A stretch of DNA of 64,000 nucleotides from Allium sativum (Eukaryota; Streptophyta; Magnoliopsida; Asparagales; Amaryllidaceae). The number at the start of each line of letters is the position of its first letter. Positions within the stretch are counted from its first letter, which is position 1. Position numbers and translations under genes: made by a program. Positions 37,252 through 51,101 of the stretch are shown here, piece after piece. The stretch lies in assembly GCA_030737875.1 (NCBI GenBank), contig CM060922.1, positions 301,993,456 through 302,057,455 on the forward strand, read 5' to 3'. The notes below the pieces were generated by a model that saw only the letters and a list, made by a program, of their open reading frames with translations, was not told the DNA's origin and made no database searches.

Positions 37252-39047
37252 TGTAATAACCCGGAAATTCTGAGCCAATTTAAAATTTTTATTTTGGCAA
37301 TTTTGATGAATTTTGAATATTTAAAATGGATTATTTTAAATAATATTGACAAGAAATTTAATTTGAATAGAAATCGAACGTATATTTATATAGATCATCG
37401 TTAGAATATAAATATTTATTTTAAATTATAAAAGGAATTGAAAATGGCGCGGTAGTTTGAAAATTCGATTTCTAATTTCAAATGAATGTACCGGGTGCAA
37501 AATAAACCGGATTTTAGCGAAACCAAAGATATTAGAATCTATTTGAGAATATCTTTCCAACGAATCCGGAAAATCGAAATTTCATAACGGGAATCAAAAG
37601 TTACGTCCAGTTGAAAATTCAGAATAGTTGCTATGGAATTCTGGCCCTTAAAAATGGAAATTTTGCAAACGACTTCGGTTTTCGACGAAACCACTTTTGT
37701 TGGATCTCGTATGTCAAATTATTGCTAGGTTTCAGAATTCGTATTTTTTCGAATCAATGTGTGAGCATGGCAAAGGAAAACGCGTTTGACCAGTTTCAGT
37801 TGAATTTAATCGACTGGAAAATGGTCATTTTTCAAACGGTCTCAGAATTCGATGGAACTAGTTTTGTTAGGACCATATCGTGAATACGAAGCTAGAAAAT
37901 ATTTTTCGGGAATTTTTCGAGTTAGTATGTGGCCCAGTAAATTGAAATGCGCGTTCAAATTCAATATATAGAGTTATATTTTGATTCTGACGAAAACTGA
38001 TCGAAACAGTCGAATCAGCCTACGATACACATCCCATTGTGTTCGGAATGGGGGTAATTAGCTATGGACGACAGGCGGTGGGTTCGGTTTCGAGGTCGAA
38101 ATAAAATGGTACCTTTTTGAAATTAAATAATTAAATAATAAACTAAAATAAAACCCCCTGGCCCCCCTTCATCCCTTCAAATCGGTCAAAGCACCCCCCT
38201 TTTTTCTTTCTTCAGAATCGATTTAAAAAAAAGAGAGGAGATCGACCGGGGGGAGCCGCAGCCCATCGCGCCCCCTCCCCCCCTCCACCCCCGAGGTGGC
38301 GCGCCCACCACCAAGACACTCCCTCCCTCCTCCACACGAAACCACCCCATCGCGAGCCTCCCCAAGCACCAGCGCCTCGCGCGACGAACCCTCCCCCCCT
38401 CCGCGCCTCCACTTCCCCTTCAGGACCTCCGACGCCCTCCGACAGTGCCCCATCCCCTCTCTTCCCTTTGGAATCTCCAATCACTGTTAGTTTTAATTTC
38501 TGTACACATTCCTTTATTTTATTTCTATTTCAGTTTTGGTTATATTAGTGTGTTACACAAGATCAGATTTTTCTATTAGGCAAAATTATATTTTTGTGTC
38601 AAGAAAGTTTAGATTTTTCTATGTAATCACATCGATTAAAAATGTGGTTTTTATATAAAGTTAGCAAAATAAAAATTTAATTTTTATATAGTGGCGATAG
38701 TAAAAATATAATTTTTATATAATGTAGATAATAGAAATATGTTTTATATGGTATAGAAAGAATAAAAATTCGATTGTTAATTTATAGAAGAGATAAAGAA
38801 ATGACTTTTGTAATGAAATAGCGAAAAGATTATATCTTTGAAGTAGGAATGATATGATTTTTGTATTTTAAAAATAATAAAAATATGATTTTTATCATAT
38901 GTGTAATATAAAAATAAGATTTGTATCATATGAGAAATATAAAAATGTGATTTTTATAAAGTAGAAGTATTAAAAATATGATTATTATATAATAGAGAAT
39001 ATAAAAATATTATATTTATATATGTAGCGAAATAAAAATCTGATTTT

Positions 39048-39083
<36 letters not shown>

Positions 39084-42000
39084 AAGTAAAAATGTGATTT
39101 TTATAGCGATGAGATAAAAATTCGATCTTTATATAAGAAGTAGAAATATAAAAATATAATTTTTATATAGAAAGAAGCGTTGTAAAAATATATATGAAGT
39201 AGAAATAAAAATATGATTTTTATTTATTAGAATAAAGCAATAAAAATATAATTTTTATTATGAACAGCGGGACAAAGAACTGCATTGGAATTTCAAGCAG
39301 ATCCAGACGGTTCAGCAGTTCGGAAGCAAAGCACGGCGGAGTGGAACCCTCGATGAGAACTTCTCACTTTAAATCTTCTTTTCTAGTTAAAAATATACAC
39401 TAGGATGCAGACGGTGTTTAGTAGCACCCGACACCCATCGTCCACAGACCATGGACGGCTTGTATGCTTGTTTGATTGTTTGTTGTGATGAAAATTGATT
39501 GTGTGATGCGAAATAAAATAAAATATTTATATAGTAAAAAAATATTTTATCGTTAAAAATATAATTTTTAACGTGAATGAGAATAAATAAATATTCATTT
39601 ACAAACCGGACGGTTTGTTTATGTACACCTATTTGAAGGACATTGATTGGGACGATAAATTTTACACATTGCCCAACCGCACAAATAAAAATATATGTTT
39701 GTTGATTTAAAACCCCACACGGGTGTTGGGATGATATTTGGCGTACACTAATCCCAATTATTTAATTGTATGTCGATCAATTGGTCGACAGACTGTGTAA
39801 GCATTAATTATTTATATTTAATGCTTATGTAGTTGTGTGGTGCACTTTGGATGATGGTTGATTATTTATCATTGCTATTATATACATGTGTTGTATGGAA
39901 TCCATATAAGTAACATTATATGGTAATTGATTGGGCCTCATTCCAATTGGAAAAATAAAGAATATTATAAAATAAAGGTTCATGTGTTGACAGTACTCAT
40001 TCGTTGAGATTAGTCATGTATTGAACGAAATATTTTAACAATAAAATATACATCTTATCATATATAAAATTTGAAACTAATTGGAAAATAGATAAGATGA
40101 GTGGTCTCCTGGATATTGATCTGATGTTGGTTTCGGCCTTCGGGGTTAATATTTAGGGAATTGCTCTCTTGCTAATTTACGGTTAGAGTTTGATTAAAAA
40201 TTTAACGATAGAAATCATAATTTTATAAAAGATATTAAATAACAAAAATAGTCACGTGTTGACAGTACTCATTTGTTGAGATTAGTCATGTGTTGAAAGA
40301 AATACAGATTCATGTGTTGAATATAATGAATATTCATTTGTTGAATAGAATAACAAAGTTATAGAAAAATATAAAGCCGTGTTGATTAGAGATGCGCTAT
40401 TTTGACGTGAACGATATTTATATCGATTATATTCATTTTTATAATGGATATTGAAAAGAGATTTTAAAATTGAATATAAAACAAATTCTAATTGAATTGA
40501 ACATAAAATGAATTCGAATTGAAAGGAATTCAAATCGAATTGAAATTGAATTAAATAGAAATGCAATTGGAAATCGAAATGAATTCGAATTGAAATCAAT
40601 TCAAATCGAATTGACAACGAACTGAAATTGAATTGAAATCGATTTGAATTGAAATCGATTTGAATTGAAATCGATTTGAATTGAAAGTAAAAAGAATTTA
40701 TAATGGAAAATTAAATTTTGATTTGAATTTGAAATGAAAGTTGAAATTGTTTTTGGAAACGAATTTAAAACGATTTATAAAATATGTTTTAAAGGTAATC
40801 GACGAAATATATATAATGGCCTGAATAGAATGCGCCGCGCTGCGGTAGTTCGCGAATTTCGACCATTGACTTCGAATGGATATTGCGGGAGATTCGACCG
40901 TCTGATTCTCCTAAAACTAGAAACGTTGGGTTCGTATCGAAAAGAGCTTTCTAACGAATATTAGAAATTAGAAATCTAACGGTTGGATTTGGAGATACAT
41001 CCAAATCAATTTCAGAAAAGGTCGTTGTAAGTGCAGTTCGATGGCCGTTATTGGAAATCGACTGTACGGGCCTTGATAAAATTATTAAAAATATTAATAA
41101 TTAGTGTAAAATCGTAAGAAATGATTTGGAAAGAATTGGGCTGAAAAATCCCGTATTTGAAAAGATAAAAATAGATTTTTATCGAAATAAACTAGTTTTG
41201 AACTAGAATTAAAATCCAATTATTTTTAAATAAATAAATTGGATTTGAAATGGGTTTTAAATAACCAGAATTTTCAACATATGAATTGGAATGGATTTGA
41301 ATCGAAATTGTCTTTGGAATATTTCTATATTAGATTCTGCGATTATACAGATATTTTGGAGGAAATTTGGAAGATATATTTTATATCGTTATTTCCAAAG
41401 CGATAGTTGTGGGTTTCAGAATTTGATATTGAATATAAGCCGATATATTTCCTATTCAAATCCTTGTATTTAATATCAAATGGGATTCGGGTTTGTCATG
41501 AATGGTGTCTTCATCAACACTGTTTTTAAACCCCATTGAGAAAAGATTAAATCTTTTTATTTAGATTTAAGGAAGTATACCAATTAATTAATATATTTAA
41601 CTGGAATTGGACTAGAATTGATTTGTGGGTTTATCGTGAACGGTGTTTTAAATAACACTTGTTCTTTAACCCGATAATAAATAGAATGTGATTTGGGTTT
41701 ATCGTGAACTGTGTTTTAAATGACATTATTTCTTTAACCCAGTAAAAGGAATTTTGATGAATCTGTAATTAGATTGAAATGTGAATTGATAATTTAAATT
41801 ATTAAATTTGGAAAGTGAGCGAGAATGGAGTATCACCAGTTTTGCTCCAAAGCGATAGTTAAATCTTTAATTAGATTTGAACGTGAAATGGTAATTAATT
41901 TTACCGATAACACCGTGGTGTTAGATGTGGAGTATTACCAGTTTTGCTTCATGGGATGAATAGGTTGGGATTGGGAAATAAAATAAATAATTACTTCGGT

Positions 42001-43932
42001 GTGGTTCGCTAATCCCGACTAGTTTGGAAAACCTTGACAGGGTTTGAAATGACATCCAAAGGAAGATTAAAGAATAAAGATTAAAGAATTTATCTTTGAT
42101 AAAATTAATGGGAACCTTTCCCTAAGAATTTGAAATTTAGAAACTAACTGTAGGTAAGCTAAGATAAATGGTTTCCTGGGTATTGATCTGATGTTGGTTT
42201 CGGCCTTCGGGGTTAATATTTGGGGAATTGTTTTCTTGCTAATTTACGGTTAGTGACTGATGAATTGGAATGAGGCGTATGTTGTGTTTGTGTAACATTT
42301 GTTTATTATATACGCGGGTCATTCAGAAAGGCCGGGTTTATACCCATTCTGAATAACCGATTCGACGATATGTCGAAGATGAAGACGGTGGTTGAAGACC
42401 AGAAGTCTTCACTTCGTTTGGGTGATTACTGATGATATTGATTGGGCTGTACACCCAAGGGGAGGGAATCAGTTGGTGATCATCCAGACGTACTTGGAGA
42501 TCGATGGATATGCGAGGAAAGTGTCTTCGGTTTCGTTCAGACCCAGAACGAACTTGTAAATGGACTGTGTGTTTGACATTGGATTTTATTCTGTGTTGAT
42601 TGATCTCTATTAAATATACATCTGTTTGGTGGCGGAGAATTTATTCTCTTGCTTAACGCGCTTCTCTGAGACGTACGAGCTCAGAGGTTGTATATCGATG
42701 GACATCAGTCGCATGGAGTGAATTGCTTGTGTGGCACGCCTAAGTGGCAGATGATCAAGGCTTCTGTTGAAAAGCAAAGTCTTGTGGTTGATGATCAAAG
42801 CACGGCCTATGTGGCGCAGCTTTGTGTATAGCGTGGATTCGCGAGCCTCACACCTTGGTATGAGTCAAAAACGGGATAGTGACAGTAGGGAGAGCACAAC
42901 GTTTCTTTCTAGCTATGGGTGGTGTCAGTGCTTAAACTGGTTGACATTTATATCATTTTTACCTATGTGGTTGTTGGGAGGAGGCGCCTCGATTTTAGTT
43001 CTATTAGGACCGGGAAACGTGTGTTCAGGAATACTAATCCACTAACGTAAGTGTGGACCGGCCCTGAAGCATCCAAGGGTTACCCAGAGTGTGTAGTCCT
43101 GAGGCATTTGCTAGAGTGTCTCGAAGCGGAGAGGAGCTTGAGCCTTACCTCGAATCATGACGAAAATCTAATTTCCAATACGAGATATTTCGATTTTGTT
43201 TGTAGAGCCTAGTATGGCGACATGATATATGGTACCCCATGCCGTCTATGATTGATATTTATGATTGAAATGTTTTGACACTATACACTTATAATAGTAT
43301 CAAATGATTTGTTTTAAACGTACCAAGCATGTTTGGCTATTATAAGGGAAAACCCTATCCTTCGGCTTGCGTTGTCTTGTGTGATGGGACCTGGGTCTTA
43401 TAATAGCTTCATTTTTCGAAAAAGCATTGCGCTGTTCATTTATATGCACTAGTATTCTTGGGAGGAAACCCGTTACATGTTATACGGCGTGGACCCTTGA
43501 ATTACTCTCTTTTAAAGAAATTTTTTAAATAACTGTTTTAGTTCTCACACCAGTCACATGACTGACCTAGAGTTTATTGTTTTAACCTAAACTCTTGGTG
43601 CCCTTATTTTCGGCATGGGCAGCTAGTAGTTTTGGTTTTGCAGATTTATATTCACATGATCCTGATTTACAGCTAGAACGGTACTCGGAAAGCTCTGTAT
43701 CCGGGTATTACTTCTAGTTGTGTTTTGTATTATTTTCCGCTGCGATATATGTAAATTTATTGTAATCTCTGATACCTGTCAATTATGTAATATTTATTTA
43801 TACTCTGTACATTCTTGTATTCTGATGGAATTGTTGTAATAAACAATGAAATTTTCTCCTGTTGTGTTCTATTTTGTCGTGTTCTCAAGATAATCCGGGC
43901 TTTCCTTTCCGGGGAAGTTACGGGCTGTCACA
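37252..43932 (+). repeat. 3' LTR of element E (6681 bp)
   Basis: Uninterrupted reference copy of this LTR family: TGTAATAACC to GGGCTGTCACA. Contains the C-rich island (38150-38480), repeat tract (38590-39260) with a TA run at 39050-39079 that is short in the 5' LTR, module copies at 40075-40187 and 42141-42253, and the GGGTTT..AACCC stem-loops at 41489-41742. The donor GTGAGAA of the other copies is ATGAGAA here (39352). Confidence 0.9.
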
Positions 43933-43937
43933 ACGTT

Positions 43938-46900
43938 TTAAAAGGAAATCGACGAAATATATAATATATATATATATTATATATATAATGGCCTGAATAG
44001 AACGCGCCGCACCGCGGCAATTTACGAATTTCGACCATTGACTTCGAATGGATATTACGGGAGATCCGACAGTCGGATTCTCCTAAAACCCAAACCGTTG
44101 GGTTCGTATCGAAAGGAGCTTTCTAATGAATATTAGAGATTTGAAATCTAACGGTTGGATTTGGAATTATGTCCAAATCAAATTTGGAAATGGTCGCTGT
44201 AAGTGCAGTTCGATGGCCGTTGATGGAAATCGACTATACGGGCCTTGATAAAATAAAAATAGTAATAATTTGTGTAGAATCATAAGAAATGATTTGGGAA
44301 GAATTGGGATGAAAAACTCCATATTTGAAAAGATAAAAATAGATTTTTATCGAAATGAACTAGTTTTGAACTAGAATTATAATTCTATTTATTTTTAAAA
44401 TAAATAAAGTGGATTTGAAATGGTTTTGAAAATAAACAGAATTTCCAATAATTGAATTGGAATGGATTGGAATCGAAATTATCTTTGGAATATTTCGATG
44501 TTGGATTTCGTGATTATACAGATATTGTTATGGAAATTTGAAAGATATAATTATATCGTTATTTCCAATACGATATTTGTTGGTTGTAGAATTTGATATT
44601 GAACATAAGCCGATATATTTTCTATTCAGAGCCTTGTATTTAATATCAAATGTGATTTGGGTTTGTAATGAATGGTGTCTTCATTAACGTTGTTCTTAAG
44701 CCCGGTTGAGCAAAAGATTAAATCTTTTTATTTAGATTTAATAAAGTGTGCCAATTAAATAATATTTAACTGGAATTGAATTGGTATTGATTTTTGGGTT
44801 TATCGTGAACAGTGTTTTAAATAACACTTGTTCTTTAACCCGATAATTAATGGAATGTGATTTTGGGTTGTCATGAACGGTATCTTCAATAGTACTGTTC
44901 TTAGACCCAAAGGAGTTAAGAAAATCAGAAACTAACTGGAAATTAGTTAAGTTGCATGGTTTCTGGGGTATTGATCTGATGTCGGTTTCGGCCTTCGGGG
45001 TTAATACTTAGGAAATTGCTCACTTGCTAATTTACGGTTAGGGACTGATTGAAATGTGATGTGATTTTGGGGTTTATCGTGAACCGTGTTTTAAATGACA
45101 CTGATTCTTTAACCCAGTCAAAGATTAAAACTAAGTGGAGTTTTAATGAATCTTTAATTAGATTGAAAAGATCGAGAATGGAGTATCACCTGTTTTGCTC
45201 TAGGCGATAGTTAAATCTTTAATTAGATTTGAACGTGAAATGGTAATTGAATTTACCGATAACACCGTGGTGTTAGATATGAAGTATGACCAGTTTTACT
45301 TCATGGGATGAATAGGTTGGGATTGGGAAATAAAATAAATGATTACTTCGGTGTGGTTCGCTAATCCTGACTTGTTGAATCGATATTCAAAAGAAGATTA
45401 AAGAATAAATTTAAAGAATTTATCTTTGATAAAATTAATGGGAACCTTTCCCTAAGAATGTGAAATTTAGAAACTAACTGTAGGTTAGCTAAGATGAATG
45501 GTTTCCTGGGTATTGATCTGATGTTGGTTTTGGCCTTCGGGGTTAATATTTGGGGAATTATTCTCTTGCTAATTTACGGTTAGTGACTGATGAATTGGAA
45601 TGAGGCGTATGTTGTGTTGTGTAACACTTGTTTATTATATACGCGAGTTATTCAGAAAGACCGGGTTTATCTCATTCTGAATAACTGATTCGACGATTAG
45701 TCGAAGATGAAGACGGTGATTGAAGACCGGAGGTCTTCACGTCGTTTGGATAATTACTGATGATCTTGATTGGGCCATACACCCAAGAGGAGGGAATCAG
45801 TTAGTGATCGTCCAGACGTACTTGGAGATCGATGGATATGCGAGGTACAAGGTGCCTTCGGTTTCGTTCAGACCTAGAACGGACTTGTAAATGGACTGTG
45901 TGTCTGACATCGGATTTCATTCTGTGTGACTGATATCGGTTGCATGGAATGGTTTGCCTGTGTGGCATGCAAAGATGCAAATGATCAAGGCTTCTGTTGA
46001 AAAGTAGAGTCTTGTGGTTGATGATCAAAGAACAGCCTGTGTGGCACAGCTTTGTGTAGCGTTAATTCGCGAGCCTCACACCTCGGTTGTGAACCAGAAA
46101 CGGGAGAGGACTTCTGGGAGGACATGCGTTTCTTTCTAGCTAGAAGTGGCTCAGTGGTTTTACACGCCCTGACGAGTTTGACTTATGTGGTTGTTGCTGT
46201 TGCGAGGCACGTCGGATATATCGGTGACTATGTGAAGCCGATGGAGTCATTCGTTGGCTCATTTGCGCCCCATAGGGCGGGGAGACGTATGGTTCAGACA
46301 TAATAATCCACTCCGTGTGGACCGTCCCTGACGATCCCAAGTGCAACTGCGGCTGTTCCTGAGACATGGTAGGCTAGATTGTCTCGAATCGGTAGAGGAC
46401 GATCCCTGGCCTCGGTTCACAGATGGAAATCCAATTTCCAAATACGTGACTTGCGGTTTTGATTGTAGAGCCTAGTACGGCGACATGATATATGGTACCC
46501 ATGCCGCCTATGATTGATATTTATGATTATATATAAAATCAGAAACTAACTTGAAACGAGCTAAGATGGGTGGTTTCCTGGGTATTGGTCTGATGTTGGT
46601 TTCGGCCTTCGGGGTTAATACTTAGGGAATCGTTCTCTTACTAATTTACGATTGGAGTCTGATTAAGAATCAAAAGATAAAATTTCGCGTATCAAGCATT
46701 CTTTGGCTGTTATAAGGTAAAACCCTATCCTCCGGCTTGCGTTGCATTGTGTGATGGGACCTGGGTCTTATAACAGCTTCATTTGTTCTTTATTTAGCAT
46801 TGCGCTGTTGTTTTATGCACTGGTATTCTTGGGAGGAAACCCGTTCCGCGTTAGCGGTGTGGTCCTTGATTTACCTAACTTTAAAATAAAGATTAATAAC

Positions 46901-47280
46901 TGTTTTAGTTCTCACACCAGTCCCATGACTGACCTGGAGTTTATTATTTTAACCTAAACTCTGGGTGCCCGGCAGCTAGTAGTATTGGTTTTACAGCTTT
47001 ATATTCACAGGATCCTGATTTATAGCTGGAACGATACTCGGAAAGCTCTGTATCCGTGTATTACTTCTAGTTGTGTATTGTATTATTTTCCGCTGCTATG
47101 TAATGTATTGTAATCTCTGATATTTATCGAATGTGTAATATTGATTTATACTCTGTATATTCTTGTAATCTGATGGAATTGTTGTAATAAAAAATGAAAT
47201 GTTCTTCTGTTTGCGTCCTGATGTGGCTTGTTCTCAACTCAATCCGTGATTTCCCGCAAGGGGGATTTCGGGTCGTTTCA
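43938..47280 (+). repeat. Solo LTR D, second part
   Basis: Continues D after element E and its duplication (43933-43937), ends GGTCGTTTCA at 47280. Has three copies of the 115-nt module (44930-45041, 45471-45582, 46542-46655) against two in E and one in A, and four GGGTTT..ACCC stem-loops (44659-44703, 44796-44841, 44865-44908, 45070-45115). Confidence 0.88.
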
Positions 47281-47285
47281 GAAAC

Positions 47286-47562
47286 AGGTGTTTATAATTG
47301 TTCTAGAAATAGCTGTTGTGCTCTGATGATGGTATGTACATAAAGTTACCGAATTGTATTTCAAAGTTATGTTATATAATATATTTTATTCGTTCCGCTA
47401 TGAGATTTGTGCTCTTCGTTTTTCTTCTATTCTAACTTTTCTTTCTTTCTATTTCTCACCCTCTAACTTCTTTCTAATAATGATTCGTATTTCTGTACAA
47501 TTTGGGTTGGACGTATGGTGTTATTAGTCAACTCAGATAGTACAGATTTGCGGGCCATTACA
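47286..47562 (+). repeat. 3' LTR of element C, last part
   Basis: Ends GCGGGCCATTACA; matches 10347-10624. Directly followed by the resumed LTR of G. Confidence 0.88.
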
Positions 47563-50500
47563 TGTTTTGTATGTTATGGTTGATAATTATTTGTTTTGTT
47601 CTGAATGTTTATTATTGATTGAATTGGTTGATTTAAACCGTTAGTTTAATTAAAATAAATTCTAATTGTTATTCTAATGATTATTTCCAAACGAGGTAAC
47701 TTACCTTGTTGATTACGTTTATAATAATATAAACGTATTAAATAAAAGTATAGATGTTTATATTAGTGTTATTTATTTTAGATATCACATATTTTTATTA
47801 AATGAAATAATATTATTTGGTAACGTATTTGGATACAGGGAAAACAGGTTGGAGGAATCCAACTGGATTCCTCAAATTTATTGTTTATTTTCATATTAAA
47901 TATATGAACTGTTTAACCAATATGATTGGATGATTGATTTGATTATTAATCGTTGAATCTAAATTCAATGTTTGTTTTGTTATTAACCAATGGACAATAT
48001 TGGTTGGGTAATTGGCAGCATATGGTCTATAAATCAATCGTTTTTACAAATGTTGATCTACCGTTAGGTGGATCGAAAGATATGAAATTATAAATTTATT
48101 TTATAATCGAATATGGATTTTTTTTCAAAACTATTATTTTGAATAAATTTTTTATTCAAGGAAATAAATATTTATTATTTATTAATTTATTTTTGAATGA
48201 TTTTATAAAGTGAATTCTTATGTTTATAAGAATTATAAGCAAACGAACAGGAATTAACTTAACGGGTAAAGAGTTGGATTAAATGGAATTATTTAAATTA
48301 ATTATATTATTAATTAATTTAAAGAAAATATCTAAGTCGAATTGGTTAACGAGATAACCATATTTTGAATTGAATAAGTCGACCGCTTCAACTGGGATTG
48401 AATATTAATTTAGTTTATGGTTAAATAAATATAATGAAATGGCTTAATGAATACTTGTAAATTTTAATAAGATTTTAAATAGAGAAATTTATTATTTATT
48501 TTGGTAATAAAGAAGTTAACTACTATGACAGTGGTTAATTATGAAGAAAATTATTATTTTAATTAATAATAATGTATGTAATTACTTCTTAAATGGAATA
48601 CATTTAAGTAAGTAACCGATTTTGGAATAAAATATGGTTAAGATTTGAAAAGAGGTTATGAATGACTTTTATGTCAAACCCAAGTTATAACGAAGTTATA
48701 AAAGAGATTTTAAGCGAATACGACAGTTTAAAATAGATGTTTACTTAATATTTAAAATTAAGCAAAAAGAGATTGAGATAAAAAAGAGTTTTGTATTAAA
48801 CCAGAGATATAAATAAGGTTTATAAAAAGGGCGTGAGACTAAAATGTGGATCTTAAGTTGATGATACTTAATAATGAATTATGTGAAACGAATGAGATTG
48901 AAATGAGATTTTTGAACTGGAAATGGTTAAATGGATTAGAAGAGGGTGATATGGGTTGATAACGAGTTGAGATAAGAATTGGAACCTAATTGGAGATTGA
49001 CCGAGTTGAGTGGTTTTTCTAAGTATCAATCCGTTGTTGATTTCGGTCTTTGGGGTTGATACTTAGAGAGTTATTCACTTACCAATTTACGGTCAGGAAC
49101 TAATGAACGTTGAAGTAACAGGAAGTAAAGGATTTGAGAATATAAATTAATATTTCCAATGAAAAGGAAATAGGAAGAGATTTTGTGAAATTATACGACA
49201 ATTACGAATAAAGAAATTAAAAAAATTCATAATGATATTTTTATGTGGAATTTGATAAAACCAAAACTGGAAATATATATTTATATATATATAACTTGAG
49301 TCCTATATATATATATAATAGTTTGGGGCATATTCTAATATTAAAATAAGAAATAAACATTGTGGTTTAAGATATTAGAAGGTTAAGAAGTTTTATTTAG
49401 TTTTTAAATTAAAAATCCAAGTGATGTTGAGCACTGAACTAGTAAATTCATTTCATTTTTATGATTGAACGGTTGTTTAATTGATAGTTAAATAATCGAC
49501 TATCAAATCTGAAATATACGATTGTTGGTATGGAAAGACCGAAATCAAATTATATTCGAAGACCATTCCGACCAACAAATACGAAATTGAGAAGATATCA
49601 GATGCTGATCAAGAAAGAGCAATTGAAGACCATAGATCTTCATAAAACAGAAGGATTACGTAAATCTCAGGTTAACTCCTATAGTTTTCAAAGTCTATTG
49701 TGGTTTTGTCGTGGTTGAAATATATGGAATTGCAAGGACTACTCGCTACTGATTTATAGGGTGATTCCTAAGATGTAGTAGGAGGGTGCCTACGGTTCAT
49801 CCTGCTCCTGGATGACTTGTATGGATGAATGTCTGACAGAGTAATTCTTAAGAGTCACGTATGTTGATTTTACAAACATATTTCTGTATCGGCAGAGAAG
49901 ACCCCTTCTCTTAACTTAAACACCCAAAATATTTTTGTGGAGGCCAATTAGTGATTTGGCGGATCAGACAATGTAGCATTCAAAGTGATTGTGATGTTGT
50001 TAAAAAGGTAGTGTTAAACCTCAACTTTCTTCAACCAAGAAATGAAAAAAATCGGGTAGGTAGCATGACTATGTGGGTCGCTCCCATTAGGATGTATAGT
50101 CACCTATCTAGAGAAAATGAATTTCATACTTTAATCTATTTTCGATGTTGTCCCTTTTCGGGAAACGGTTGCCGTACACAACCGCTGGTGATATACATTC
50201 GATACACTCAAGCAGAATGAGTGGTTGGTCAAGTTTGGTCGGGTTACAATATGTTCATGTTGAACCTAGTGTATTCCCCTCTAGAGATACACTATCGGCA
50301 GGTGGTTCCATACCTTGTCATAGTCAGAATCCAATCTCCAATAATCTCCCGCAGTTTTGATTGTATACTATATATGTAGAGCATGAGATGCAAGCATTCC
50401 ACTAGATTGATATTTATTTGTATTTAGACACTATTATGATATCTGAATAAGATATGATTTCAAAAATGTTTTGGGTTATCGTAAGGTAAAAACCATCCGT

Positions 50501-51051
50501 GTTTATGTGTGGATTAGTCTTACGATTATCCTTTTCATTCAAAAAGAAATGTTTTAACTTTAAAATAAATTTTGATGATATTATAGACTTAGCGAGTTTT
50601 CTCACTCTGTTTCAGCAGACTGATCCGGAGTTTGTAATGTTCGGTTTAGCCCGGGTTGTACAGGTTTAGGTTTGGATGCTATGAATTTCAAGAAGTCGTG
50701 CTGGAGGAGTTCAGACATATGATATATATTTATTCTGTTGTGTGTTGTATATGAGGACATATTATTATAACTGTCCAAATGTGTTGATGTACTCTGATGA
50801 TTATAAGTTCTATTGTAAAGCTCTCAATAAATTTTTCTTTCTATATTATATTTTGTTCCGCTGCGATGTGAGACTCTGATGTTGTTATGTTCTTCTTTTT
50901 CTTCTATTCTAGTATTTCCTTCTTTCTTGTCTCACCCTCTAATTTCTTTCATTAACTATCTGGTGGTTTCAATACTTGGGTTCTGGCAAGTAATACTAGT
51001 TTTACGTATTATTGTTGGAGTTCGAGCGTCGAAATTCTCTGGGTCGTTACA
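47563..51051 (+). repeat. 5' LTR of element G, 3' part
   Basis: Starts TGTTTTGTATGTTATGG in mid-LTR, matching 54805-58369, and ends TGGGTCGTTACA before the primer site. C was therefore inserted in this LTR. It has the AACT hairpin (47852-47873), one module copy (48984-49097), the GATAGT hairpin (49481-49506) and the 7-base-loop hairpin (49797-49815). Confidence 0.88.
49018..49067 (+). other. Central hairpin of the LTR module in G
   Basis: TCTAAGTATCAATC pairs with GGTTGATACTTAGA over 14 positions with a single wobble; inside, GAT/GTC closes a UUCG tetraloop. In D and E the same hairpin has other bases but stays paired. Confidence 0.65.
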
Positions 51052-51052
51052 G

Positions 51053-51064
51053 TGGTATCAGAGC
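51053..51064 (+). promoter_or_regulatory. Primer binding site of G (initiator tRNA-Met)
   Basis: TGGTATCAGAGC one base after the LTR end. Confidence 0.92.
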
Positions 51065-51101
51065 ATAAGGTTTAGTAATAACCTTGTCTCTGTGGCGTAA
51101 C

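Larger units (their letters stand above)
20735..43932 (+). mobile_element. Element E: complete non-autonomous giant-LTR retrotransposon
   Basis: Two LTRs, a primer site, a 1047 bp internal region and a polypurine tract are all present, flanked by the direct duplication ACGTT (20730-20734 and 43933-43937). Without F it is about 14.3 kb, over 90 percent of it LTR. There is no gag or pol. It is inserted in a relative of its own LTR (D), at GATTTATAAAATACGTT. Confidence 0.9.

Noticed and set aside
44963..45012. Hammerhead ribozyme (CTGATG in the LTR module)
   Set aside because: The core needs CTGATGA and a GAAA partner; the module reads CTGATGTTGG and lacks the second half.
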